Source of the DNA: an uncultured Mucispirillum sp.
GTDB lineage: Bacteria > Chrysiogenota > Deferribacteres > Deferribacterales > Mucispirillaceae
Length of the DNA: 46,482 nucleotides
Reading direction: 5' to 3'
Assembly: GCA_944326705.1 (NCBI GenBank)
Contig: CALVEY010000017.1
Span: 1 to 46,482 of the forward strand
Within the stretch, counting starts at the first letter, position 1. Each line of letters begins with the position of its first letter. Under the pieces are notes generated by a model. That model had not been told where the DNA came from and searched no databases. It was given only the letters and a program-made list of their open reading frames with translations. The translations under genes were made by a program, and so were the position numbers. Positions 17,359 to 24,830 of this stretch are shown here, in pieces.

Positions 17359-18444
17359 TTATTCAACTATTTCTAAGCCATAGCTGGCAAGAAGGTTTAA
17401 TGCTTTCGGGCTGTTGCCTAATAATTTAATTTTTTTAAGCCCTAACATTCTTAAGCACATTGCACCAAAACCAAAACCTTCTGCATTTGTTTCATTAGGG
17501 TTATGAGGGCTTAACATTCCTTCTGGAGAGCTTAAAAAACCAGTTTTTGATGTATCTTTATAAATATAAAGCACAACACCTCTGCCTTTTTCTTCTATTG
17601 TATGAAGTGCATTATGCAGTTTTGTGCCGCAGCCGCATACAGATGAAGCAAAAATATCACCAGTTAAACACTGAGAATGGACGCGCACATATACAGGCTC
17701 ATCACCAGAAATATCTCCTTTAATTATTGCAACAGCTTCCTTTTCATCGCTTGTGTTTAAAAAACCTTTTATGCTGAAACTGCCATAAGCTGAAGGCATA
17801 AGAGCCGTTTCTATTTCCTGCACAATAGGTTCATGCTCAAGCCTGTACTTAATTAAATCTGCAACAGTAACTATTTTAAGATTATGCTCTTTTGCAAACT
17901 CTACAAGTCTAGGCATTCTTGCCATAGAGCCGTCATCATCCATAATTTCACAGATTACACCGCTTGGATAAAGCCCTGCCATTCTTGCTAAATCATAAGA
18001 GCCTTCTGTCTGGCCTGCACGCACAAGGACGCCGCCTTTTTTTGCTCTTAATGGGAACATATGGCCTGGTGTAACTATATCTCTAAATGTGGCATTAGGG
18101 TTTATTAAAGTTTTTATAGTAACTGCTCTGTCATGAGCTGAAATACCTGTTGTTACCCCTTCCCTTGCTTCTACTGATACAGTAAAAGCTGTGCCAAACT
18201 TACATGTATTTTCCTGCACCATAGGGTATAGCTGCAGTTCATCACATCTTTCTGCAGGCAGGCTTACACAAATTAATCCTTTGCCATATTTTGCCATAAA
18301 ATTAATATGTTCAGCTGTGATAAACTCTGAAGCAACAACTAAATCGCCTTCATTTTCTCTTGTTTCATCATCGGTAAGTATAAGCATACCACCGTTTTTT
18401 ATAATCTGAACAGCATCTTCTGCTGAAACTCTAACGCTTTCCAT
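17359..18444 (-). CDS. ribBA: RibBA-like: DHBP synthase with degenerate GTP cyclohydrolase II domain
   Basis: Riboflavin-pathway protein of 361 aa. The N-terminal domain (about residues 1-205) is an intact 3,4-dihydroxy-2-butanone-4-phosphate synthase: TDDETRENEGDL, TGISAHDRA, VTPGHMFPLRA and GQTEGSYDLARMAG are all present. The C-terminal domain resembles GTP cyclohydrolase II and keeps the zinc ligands Cys259, Cys270 and Cys272 (CLTGDIFASSVCGC). The substrate motif normally reading close to RQEGRGIGL is replaced by YKDTSKTGF, the Arg of RCDCG is Val, and the stretch after it is shortened and altered. The second activity is therefore doubtful. The ATG at 18444 has GGAG upstream; a TTG five codons earlier is the alternative. 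It follows the histidine kinase gene by 18 bases. Confidence 0.85.
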   Translation of the reverse strand: MESVRVSAEDAVQIIKNGGMLILTDDETRENEGDLVVASEFITAEHINFMAKYGKGLICVSLPAERCDELQLYPMVQENTCKFGTAFTVSVEAREGVTTGISAHDRAVTIKTLINPNATFRDIVTPGHMFPLRAKKGGVLVRAGQTEGSYDLARMAGLYPSGVICEIMDDDGSMARMPRLVEFAKEHNLKIVTVADLIKYRLEHEPIVQEIETALMPSAYGSFSIKGFLNTSDEKEAVAIIKGDISGDEPVYVRVHSQCLTGDIFASSVCGCGTKLHNALHTIEEKGRGVVLYIYKDTSKTGFLSSPEGMLSPHNPNETNAEGFGFGAMCLRMLGLKKIKLLGNSPKALNLLASYGLEIVE

Positions 18445-18462
18445 TAAGTAATACTCCAAAAA

Positions 18463-20772
18463 CTAATCAAGATTATTAATCTTAGTCCATACCATTATTC
18501 TTTCGTTTGTATTTAACTGACTGTTTAATGCTTTTTTAACAGCTTCACTAAGTTTTGCAAAATTTATTGGTTTAGAAATAAACCCATTCATACCACATAA
18601 TAAAACTTTTTCTTCTGTTTCTTTAAAAGCATCAGCAGTAACCGCAATGATAGGAACTGTTAGTGCGTCCATTTTATCAGAACGCCTTATTTTTTCAGTG
18701 GCTTCATAGCCGTTCATATTTGGCATATGAATATCCATAAATATTATATTATAGTAGCCTACTGGTGAATGTATATATTTTTCAATAGCTTCTTCACCAC
18801 TTGCAGCTTCCTCCATTTTTATACCTGTTTTTTCTAAAAATGTATATAGAACTTTTCTGTTTAATAAAGCATCATCAACGATTAATGCTCTGTATTGAGA
18901 AAGCGAGCCCTCTTCTAATAATGCAGATTTGCTGTTATCTGTTGTATCTAAAACACCATAATCAAATGTTACATCAAACCAAAAGCAGCTGCCTTGTCCC
19001 AGTTTACTTTCCACATTAATTTTGCCGCCCATTAATTCTACTATACTTTTAGAAATGCTTAAACCTAAGCCTGTGCCGCCAAAACTTCTTGTTATACTTG
19101 TATCTGCCTGCTCAAAAGGGTTAAATATTTTATCAAGTTTTTCCTGACTCATACCTATCCCTTCATCTATTACCATAAAGCGAATAGAAATATTTTCATC
19201 TGTTTTATCAAGGACTTTTACTGATAATGTAACATGCTTGTTTTTCTCAGTAAATTTCATAGCATTAGATAATAAGTTTAATAATACCTGATTAAGCCTT
19301 AGTTTATCTCCATTAACTACAACATTTTCAATACCTTCTGATTCTACAAGCAGCTCTAATTCCTGTTCCTGTGCTTTTGCTGATATTAAAAGCTGTAAAT
19401 GAGCAATATCTTCTTCTATAGAAAATGGAGAGTTTGATAATTCTAACTTACCAGCATCAATTTTTGACATATCTAATATATCATTTAAAAGGCTTAATAA
19501 GTGAGTAGAGGCAACATTAATATCTGCAAAAGTATCCCGTTTTTTCTTATCATCAAAATTAGAGCGCATACCAAGCTGTGCCATACCAATAATAACATTT
19601 AATGGTGTTCTTATCTCATGGCTCATCATAGCTAAAAAGTCACCTTTTGCAGCAGCAAGAGATACTTTTTCCTGCACAAGCTGTTGTTCTGATAAAAGCA
19701 GATTCCGCAAACGGCTCACCATAGAGTTAATACTTTCTGAAAGAACAGAAAACTCTTCGCATGTATTTAATTCTACCTTAGTATCAAGATTATCTTTCGT
19801 TATAGAGTTTAAGCAGCTTATAATATATGAAATACCGCTTATAATATGCTGATTTACAACCTGCAGCATAAAAAGCTGCATAAATATTACCATTAATGTA
19901 ATAGATGCAATAATTATAAACACATATACATATACACTAAAATAAACATCTTTTTTAAATGCAATAGCAATAAATGAGTAATCGCCCCAGTCTCTCAGTA
20001 GTGCAAAAGCGTCCTGACCATCAACTTTTACTTTTGATACTTCCATAGATGAGCGGAGAGTATTAACATCTACACCTAAATCTGCAATATCTATACCTAA
20101 AAATTTATTGTCTTTATAGCTTATAATTGTGTGACTGTCTTTATCTATTACTGTAATAAAACCATTTTTATATATGGAATATATTGATGATAAATTATCT
20201 AAAATAGATGCTTTAATAATGCCTTTAATATTGCTGCTTTTCCTGCCTATCATTATTATGCCCGGCTTATCAATTCTTGAAACACCTGTAAACTGGATAA
20301 ACTCTTTATATCTGTCACAAAATGCAGGCTCTACATATTTTTGGAAGTTATTTTGGTATATACCTGAAACAAAATCATTAAGATGAACACAGCTGGACTG
20401 TATATTTTTTTCAGAAGATGACATCGCTACCATCTGCATATTTATATCAGTAATTAAAATTTCATCTAATTTTAGTGTTCTGCGAAGTTCATCAAGCTTA
20501 GTTTGATTAGTTAAATATGAGTTATCTGCTTTAATTAATAGAGCAATATTTGATGCTGTAGCCAATACTGATGATTTATATTCAGTAAGCATCATATTAT
20601 GCTGAGTTTTATCATATTCTATAATATTTATACTGCTCTGAAGATAACTTTCAAGTGTGCGTTCTAATGTTGCCATTGTTGAGCGTGAAAGAGATGCCCA
20701 CACAAGTGTGATAACACTTATACCAATAATAAAAGCATACTTGATAACTTCATTGATAAATATTTTTTTCAT
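18463..20772 (-). CDS. hybrid sensor histidine kinase with receiver domain
   Basis: Membrane sensor of 769 aa. A first transmembrane helix (about residues 12-28) and a second (about 278-302) enclose a periplasmic sensor of some 245 residues, probably of the double-Cache type. A HAMP-like linker follows, then the HisKA domain with phospho-acceptor His385 in MSHEIRTPLN, and a HATPase with N box, GIGMSQEKLD and GGTGLGLSIS. The C-terminal receiver carries Asp680 in IIFMDIHMPNMNG, and TADA and SKPI motifs are intact. There is no output domain, so phosphate probably passes to an Hpt protein or partner regulator elsewhere. The ligand is unknown. It lies between modC (72 bases upstream) and ribBA (18 bases downstream) on one strand. 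Confidence 0.9.
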   Translation of the reverse strand: MKKIFINEVIKYAFIIGISVITLVWASLSRSTMATLERTLESYLQSSINIIEYDKTQHNMMLTEYKSSVLATASNIALLIKADNSYLTNQTKLDELRRTLKLDEILITDINMQMVAMSSSEKNIQSSCVHLNDFVSGIYQNNFQKYVEPAFCDRYKEFIQFTGVSRIDKPGIIMIGRKSSNIKGIIKASILDNLSSIYSIYKNGFITVIDKDSHTIISYKDNKFLGIDIADLGVDVNTLRSSMEVSKVKVDGQDAFALLRDWGDYSFIAIAFKKDVYFSVYVYVFIIIASITLMVIFMQLFMLQVVNQHIISGISYIISCLNSITKDNLDTKVELNTCEEFSVLSESINSMVSRLRNLLLSEQQLVQEKVSLAAAKGDFLAMMSHEIRTPLNVIIGMAQLGMRSNFDDKKKRDTFADINVASTHLLSLLNDILDMSKIDAGKLELSNSPFSIEEDIAHLQLLISAKAQEQELELLVESEGIENVVVNGDKLRLNQVLLNLLSNAMKFTEKNKHVTLSVKVLDKTDENISIRFMVIDEGIGMSQEKLDKIFNPFEQADTSITRSFGGTGLGLSISKSIVELMGGKINVESKLGQGSCFWFDVTFDYGVLDTTDNSKSALLEEGSLSQYRALIVDDALLNRKVLYTFLEKTGIKMEEAASGEEAIEKYIHSPVGYYNIIFMDIHMPNMNGYEATEKIRRSDKMDALTVPIIAVTADAFKETEEKVLLCGMNGFISKPINFAKLSEAVKKALNSQLNTNERIMVWTKINNLD

Positions 20773-20843
20773 AAATTCATTCTAACACAGTTTTATGAAA
20801 TTGTTAATAAAAAATTTTACATTTGATAAAGATTGAAATTATA

Positions 20844-21929
20844 TTAATGAACTAATTTTAAAGTATCTGAAATAGCAGCACTTTTTATCATTACAAAAAG
20901 CATACAGTCTTTAGTTACAGCAAGCTCATTAAATGCGCCTTTTGATATTCTTGCCCATATATTATCGCCAATATCTATTAAAACATCATAAAAGTTATTA
21001 GGCTGTTTTATTATTTCAATAACTTTGCCTTTATATATATTGCGAATACTGATACCTTCTGGTTTTTTTATGCTTAATACTACATCGTGAATATTTACTG
21101 AAAATCTTATTTTCCTGCCCTTTTCCACCTTTTCGCATGATGATTCCACATATCCGCCGCCAAATTTGATTAATGCTGTGCTGCTTTCTTCATCATACTT
21201 TTCTATTTCCCCTTCAAAAATAGTGTTATAACTTGTATGACCGCTTATTTTTACAGCTGCTTTATTTAATACATCTACTGCTTTGCCAAAATATTTTGAT
21301 ACACCATGCTCCATATATAAAGCCATATCTGCAAGCTGCAGTATTTCATCTACAGAATGAGAAACATACAGTATAGGCAGTTTATAATGTTTTTGAATAA
21401 GGTTTATGTATGAAATTAACTCAGACCGCCTTGCTTCATCAAGAGATGCTAAAGGCTCATCCATTAATAATATTTCTGGGTTTGAAAGAAGAGCTCTGCC
21501 TATTGCAACACGCTGTTTTTCGCCGCCTGATAAATTCTGTGGATACCTGTCTAAAAGATGGGAAATACCAAGCAAAGAGCATACATCATCTAAGCTGCAG
21601 TTTAATGATGCAGGACTTTTCCTGTTTGAGCCGTAAAGCAGGTTCTTTTTTACTTTCATATTTGGAAAAAGCCTTGATTCTTGAAAAACATAGCCAGTAA
21701 ACCTTTTATCTGCAGATATATTTATCTTTTTTGCTGAATTATAAAATTCTCTGCCGTTATATGAAATAATACCTTTATCTGGTGTAATTAAGCCGGCAAT
21801 CATATTAATAATACTTGTTTTACCAGCACCAGAAAAGCCGCATATTGCAGTAATACCAGGATAGTCCATTTCAAAGCTGCATTTTATTAGTATATTTCCA
21901 AGCTGTTTTTCTACATCTATCTTAAACAT
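20844..21929 (-). CDS. modC: molybdate ABC transporter ATP-binding protein
   Basis: ATPase of the molybdate importer, 361 aa. It has Walker A GFSGAGKTS, signature LSGGEKQRVAIGRALLSNP, Walker B ILLMDEPLASLD and the H-loop VSHS. After the roughly 215-residue ATPase comes a C-terminal extension of TOBE/Mop type (about residues 290-355, starting SIRNIYKGKVIEI), which in ModC proteins binds oxyanion and modulates transport. Its start codon overlaps the modB stop by one base (TAATG), so translation is coupled. Molybdate supplied here is needed for the molybdopterin of NapA in the same window. Confidence 0.93.
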   Translation of the reverse strand: MFKIDVEKQLGNILIKCSFEMDYPGITAICGFSGAGKTSIINMIAGLITPDKGIISYNGREFYNSAKKINISADKRFTGYVFQESRLFPNMKVKKNLLYGSNRKSPASLNCSLDDVCSLLGISHLLDRYPQNLSGGEKQRVAIGRALLSNPEILLMDEPLASLDEARRSELISYINLIQKHYKLPILYVSHSVDEILQLADMALYMEHGVSKYFGKAVDVLNKAAVKISGHTSYNTIFEGEIEKYDEESSTALIKFGGGYVESSCEKVEKGRKIRFSVNIHDVVLSIKKPEGISIRNIYKGKVIEIIKQPNNFYDVLIDIGDNIWARISKGAFNELAVTKDCMLFVMIKSAAISDTLKLVH

Positions 21930-22642
21930 TACACCCTGCCAGACTGTTTATATTTTTTTGACCGGCGTGCAAAATATTCTGAAACTATTAATGAGCCAAA
22001 TGCAATAATTAATGAAATAACTGCAAGCCGTGCTGCATAAAATTCGCTGTCAGGCACCTGCAAAACAGCAGAAAGAGCAAGTGGCAGTGTCTGGGTTGCT
22101 CCTTGAGTATTTCCTACAAAAGTAACAGTTGCTCCAAATTCTCCAAGGCTGCGTGCAAAAGCAAGCACTATACCTGAAATAATACCAGGCAGAGCAAGGG
22201 GCAGCGTAATTGTAAAAAATATTTTTAACTGCCCTGCACCTAATGTTTTAGCTGCCTGCTCTAATCCTAAATCAATAGATTCAATAGAAAGCCTTATAGC
22301 TCTTACCATTAATGGAAATGCAACAACAGCACTGGCAAGAGCAGCACCTTTCCAGTTAAAAGCAAAAGAAATCCCAAAAGTATCATAAAGCCATGGACCA
22401 AACACACCATTTCTTCTGCCAAAAAGAATTAAAAGAATATAACCTGTTACAACAGGCGGCACTACAAGGGGCAGATGAAGAAATCCATCAAGTATAGATT
22501 TACCTAAAAAATCATAACGGGCTAAAAGCCAGCCAAAAAATATACCAAATGGAAGGCTTGCTGCAACTGACCAAAACCCAACAATCATACTTAATTTTAC
22601 AGCAGATAATTCTGCTTCGCTTAAAGTAAAAATCTCTAACAT
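21929..22642 (-). CDS. modB: molybdate ABC transporter permease
   Basis: Inner-membrane permease of 237 aa with five to six helices. The EAA loop (SIDLGLEQAAKTLGAGQLKI) contacts ModC, and the ModB-typical LPLVVPPVVTGY and ARSLGEFGATVTFVGN are present. It is the central gene of modABC, 20 bases after modA and overlapping modC by one base. Confidence 0.93.
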   Translation of the reverse strand: MLEIFTLSEAELSAVKLSMIVGFWSVAASLPFGIFFGWLLARYDFLGKSILDGFLHLPLVVPPVVTGYILLILFGRRNGVFGPWLYDTFGISFAFNWKGAALASAVVAFPLMVRAIRLSIESIDLGLEQAAKTLGAGQLKIFFTITLPLALPGIISGIVLAFARSLGEFGATVTFVGNTQGATQTLPLALSAVLQVPDSEFYAARLAVISLIIAFGSLIVSEYFARRSKKYKQSGRV

Positions 22643-22662
22643 TCTGCCCTTAATAATATATA

Positions 22663-23418
22663 TTAATAAACTTTAAATCCATATTTTTCATAGATTTTTT
22701 TTGCTTCATCACTTATTAAAAAGTTATAAAGCTTTTTAACTTCCTGATTGCTGTTATCTTTGATTACTGCAACAGGATAGCTTATATCATCATGAGTATT
22801 GCCAGGAAATTCTGCAACTACTGCAACATTTTTATCAGCAATTGCATCTGTGCCAAAAACAACACCTAATAATGCCTCACCTCTGGAAACAAATGAAAGA
22901 GCATCTCTAACATTTGCAGCTGTAACAATATTTTTCTGCAGACTATCCCAATATCCTAATTTTGTAAAGGATTGTTTTGCATACTGACCAGCTGGTACAC
23001 TTTCTGGAGCACCTATAACTAATTTTTCATTTTTTAAAATAGATGCAAAATCTATTTTTTTACTAAAATCTACTTTTATATTATTTTTTTTGTTAGTGAT
23101 TAAAACAAGCTTATTGCCAACAAGGTTTTGACGAGTGCCTTTTTCTAATGCACCTTCTTTTTCAAGCTTATCCATCCATTCCTGATTTGCAGATATAAAA
23201 ATACCTGCTGGAGCACCAGACTGTATCTGCTTAACTAATGCACCAGAAGAAGCATAACTGCCAGCTACATTACCACCCTTTTTATTATAAACAGATAAAA
23301 CTTCATCTATCATATTAGTAGTAGAAGCTGCTGCAAAAACAACAACTTTATCTGCAGCAAAAGAAACTGCAGGAATAAGTGTAAGCAGTGAAATTAAAAG
23401 TATTAATGACTTTCTCAT
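22663..23418 (-). CDS. modA: periplasmic molybdate-binding protein
   Basis: Substrate-binding protein of the molybdate importer, 251 aa. It has a signal peptide (MRKSLILLISLLTLIPAVSFA) and ModA family signatures: VVFAAASTTNMIDEV at the mature N-terminus, YASSGALVKQIQSGAPAGIF, and GVVFGTDAIA. The Ser/Ala backbone contacts that ligate the oxyanion are conserved in AAAS and SSGAL. The ATG at 23418 with GGGGG upstream is preferred to an in-frame ATG four codons earlier. It is first in the operon; a ModE-like palindrome lies 112 bases upstream. Confidence 0.93.
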   Translation of the reverse strand: MRKSLILLISLLTLIPAVSFAADKVVVFAAASTTNMIDEVLSVYNKKGGNVAGSYASSGALVKQIQSGAPAGIFISANQEWMDKLEKEGALEKGTRQNLVGNKLVLITNKKNNIKVDFSKKIDFASILKNEKLVIGAPESVPAGQYAKQSFTKLGYWDSLQKNIVTAANVRDALSFVSRGEALLGVVFGTDAIADKNVAVVAEFPGNTHDDISYPVAVIKDNSNQEVKKLYNFLISDEAKKIYEKYGFKVY

Positions 23419-23523
23419 AATTACCCCCATGCGTAATATTTTTTTACATATATCACTTCTTACTTATAAAATCAATATAAAGTATTGCATTTAAATTATT
23501 TTTATTATTTTTATATTTTTCTA

Positions 23524-23553
23524 TTGACACGCTATACATTTTAATATATAACG
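23524..23553 (+). promoter_or_regulatory. strong promoter with an embedded ModE-like operator
   Basis: TTGACA (23524-23529), a 17-base spacer and TATAAC (23547-23552) form a near-consensus sigma-70 promoter on the plus strand, pointing away from modA. The palindrome CGCTATA-N8-TATATAACG (23530-23553) fills the spacer and -10 element. It resembles the ModE operator half-site CGnTATATA with the inverted half. A bound regulator would block this promoter and could also affect modABC leaving to the left. No modE gene is in the window. Confidence 0.65.
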
Positions 23554-23558
23554 ATATT

Positions 23559-23640
23559 AAAGTTACTTTTCCCTATATAACTTCCAATTTTTTGCTTTCA
23601 CCCTCTGCCAGCCTCCCATTTTGGCAGAGGGTAAATTTTT
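23559..23640 (+). ncRNA. candidate small RNA ending at a terminator hairpin
   Basis: The predicted transcript from the promoter at 23524-23552 would start near 23559 and run about 80 bases into a strong hairpin. The hairpin is an 11-bp perfect stem (ACCCTCTGCCA / TGGCAGAGGGT, 23600-23632), followed by AAATTTTTAT. No start codon with a ribosome binding site lies between, so it is probably non-coding. The loop GCCTCCCATTT contains CCTCCC, complementary to Shine-Dalgarno sequences, a known design of mRNA-targeting small RNAs. The family is unknown to me. Confidence 0.5.
23600..23640 (+). terminator. rho-independent terminator
   Basis: An 11-bp perfect stem with an 11-base loop is followed, after three A, by TTTTTAT. 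On the other strand no U tract follows, so it works in the plus direction only. It ends the putative small RNA and separates it from the toxin-antitoxin locus. Confidence 0.7.
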
Positions 23641-23674
23641 ATAATCAAAATATATTCCTATTTTTTCATTTTTT

Positions 23675-23688
23675 TGGGAGTGATGCAG
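23675..23688 (+). repeat. left imperfect inverted repeat flanking the toxin locus
   Basis: TGGGAGTGATGCAG matches the reverse complement of 23997-24010 at 12 of 14 positions. The pair brackets the toxin-antitoxin locus in a 336-base interval. The right arm also recurs exactly near the end of the window. Confidence 0.45.
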
Positions 23689-23699
23689 ACAAATTTATC

Positions 23700-23729
23700 T
23701 TGTAATTTTATTATTTTTGGTGTTATAAA
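23700..23729 (+). promoter_or_regulatory. promoter of the toxin mRNA
   Basis: TTGTAA (23700-23705) and TATAAA (23724-23729) are separated by 18 bases. The predicted start near 23736 gives a structured leader of about 47 bases before the toxin ATG. Confidence 0.55.
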
Positions 23730-23759
23730 ATATAAGCATGGTTTGGCTGTGGCTGGTAG

Positions 23760-23776
23760 CCTCCTTAGAAAGGAGG
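23760..23776 (+). promoter_or_regulatory. hairpin sequestering the toxin ribosome binding site
   Basis: CCTCCTT-AGA-AAGGAGG is a perfect 7-bp hairpin that buries the toxin Shine-Dalgarno AAGGAGG. This is the anti-SD lock seen in type I toxin mRNAs. In addition GGTAGC at 23755-23760 is complementary to GCTACC at 23868-23873 in the 3' region, allowing long-range closure. Confidence 0.75.
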
Positions 23777-23782
23777 TGCTTT

Positions 23783-23860
23783 ATGGTAACAGAAGTATAT
23801 CATTTATACATAATCTTTATCATACTTGTAAGCATAATTTTATTTTATATAAAAAAATAA
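23783..23860 (+). CDS. type I toxin-like hydrophobic peptide, 25 aa
   Basis: The short open reading frame encodes Met-Val-Thr-Glu-Val-Tyr-His, then one hydrophobic helix (YIIFIILVSIILFYI) and a C-terminal Lys-Lys. This is the layout of small membrane-damaging toxins of the TxpA/BsrG 'holin-like' class known from Firmicutes, though shorter than most. A near-perfect AAGGAGG lies 6 bases before the ATG and is masked by a hairpin. A convergent antisense RNA overlaps the last codons and the 3' region. Peptide, lock and antisense RNA together make a type I toxin-antitoxin locus the best reading. A longer frame over the same bases (23674-23901) has no such support. Confidence 0.75.
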   Translation: MVTEVYHLYIIFIILVSIILFYIKK

Positions 23861-23930
23861 CCGCCCAGCTACCAAAGATGAACGGTTATTTAACCAGTTA
23901 ATCGGGGGCTGCCTAGTCCAGCCTTCCCGT
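23849..23930 (-). ncRNA. antisense antitoxin RNA
   Basis: From the promoter at 23937-23965 a transcript would start near 23930 and run into AAATAACCG...CGGTTATTT (23855-23891), a 9-bp perfect stem with a 19-base loop followed on this strand by seven U. This gives an RNA of about 80 bases, complementary to the toxin stop region and 3' untranslated region. It begins with its own hairpin (complement of 23903-23929: CGGG, GGCTG / CAGCC, CCCG). The 3'-overlap geometry is that of RatA on txpA mRNA. Confidence 0.7.
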
Positions 23931-23936
23931 GCTCCT

Positions 23937-23965
23937 AATATAATCAATATTTCATATAATTTCAA
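23937..23965 (-). promoter_or_regulatory. promoter of the antisense antitoxin RNA
   Basis: On the minus strand TTGAAA (23965-23960) is followed after exactly 17 bases by TATATT (23942-23937). It is a better promoter than that of the toxin mRNA, as expected if the antitoxin RNA must be in excess. Confidence 0.7.
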
Positions 23966-23996
23966 GTATTTTTTGCTCTGCACAGTAAATATTTTC

Positions 23997-24017
23997 CTGC
24001 TTCACCCCCATTTTTTT
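23997..24017 (+). repeat. 21-bp repeat, copy 1
   Basis: The sequence CTGCTTCACCCCCA followed by seven T is identical to 46406-46426 after napH. Here it lies inside a longer inverted repeat, GCACAGT (23980-23986) and ACTGTGC (24022-24028), upstream of metN. It is also the right arm matching 23675-23688. Confidence 0.8.
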
Positions 24018-24087
24018 ATTGACTGTGCTCTCAAGAATATATAAAGTAAATAGTTATTCTTTAAATTTGGAGCTTTTTTGCAGAAAG

Positions 24088-24828
24088 ATGATTAAAATTG
24101 AAAACCTATCAAAAAAATTTAATGGTAAAAACGGCAAAGTAACCGCCCTTGACAATATTAATGTAGAAATGCATGACGGTGATATTTTCGGTATTATTGG
24201 TATGAGTGGTGCTGGTAAATCTACACTGCTTAGGTGCATTACACTTTTAGAAAGACCTGACAGCGGCAGCATTTTTATTGATGGTAACGATATACTTACA
24301 CTTAACCATCAAGAACTTAGAAAAGCCAGAAGAAAAATGGGGGTTGTATTTCAGCACTATAACCTTTTAATGCAGGAAACTGTTGCTAAAAATGTTGCAT
24401 TTCCTATGGAAATAGCAGGAATGGATAAAAAACAGATTAAAGAAAGAGTGGAAGAACTATTAACTCTTGTAAAAATAGATGATAAAGCAGATTTTTATCC
24501 TGCTCAGCTTTCAGGTGGTCAAAGGCAGAGAGTGGCTATTGCAAGAGCTCTTGCTACAAACCCAGAAGCCTTATTGTGTGATGAGCCTACAAGTGCATTA
24601 GATGCTCTTACTACAAAACAAGTGCTTAATCTGTTAAAAGAAATTAATAAAAGTCTTAATACAACTATTATCATTATTACTCATGAAATGTCTGCAGTAA
24701 AAGCAATATGCAATAAAGTAGCTGTTATTAATGAAGGAAGATTTGTGGAAATGGGACTTACAAAAGATGTTTTTACTAACCCTTCCCATGATGTAACAAA
24801 AATGCTTTTAGGTATGGGGGATATGTAA
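24088..24828 (+). CDS. metN: methionine ABC transporter ATP-binding protein
   Basis: ATPase of the MetNIQ D/L-methionine importer, 246 aa. It shows Walker A GMSGAGKST, Q-loop VFQHYNLL, signature LSGGQRQRVAIARALATNP, Walker B ALLCDEPTSALD and H-loop ITHEM. E. coli MetN (343 aa) has a C-terminal methionine-sensing C2/ACT domain. This protein ends soon after GLTKDVFTNPSHDVTKMLL and lacks it, so transinhibition by internal methionine is not expected in that form. The ATG at 24088 (MIKIENLSKKF) is the family-typical start; a longer frame from 24019 has no homologous feel. It is first in metNIQ. Confidence 0.9.
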   Translation: MIKIENLSKKFNGKNGKVTALDNINVEMHDGDIFGIIGMSGAGKSTLLRCITLLERPDSGSIFIDGNDILTLNHQELRKARRKMGVVFQHYNLLMQETVAKNVAFPMEIAGMDKKQIKERVEELLTLVKIDDKADFYPAQLSGGQRQRVAIARALATNPEALLCDEPTSALDALTTKQVLNLLKEINKSLNTTIIIITHEMSAVKAICNKVAVINEGRFVEMGLTKDVFTNPSHDVTKMLLGMGDM

Positions 24829-24830
24829 TT

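Noticed and set aside
23674-23901. 75-residue open frame across the toxin locus
   Set aside because: No ribosome binding site, no recognisable composition, and it runs through both regulatory hairpins. The 25-residue frame on the same strand has the AAGGAGG and the membrane-peptide character.
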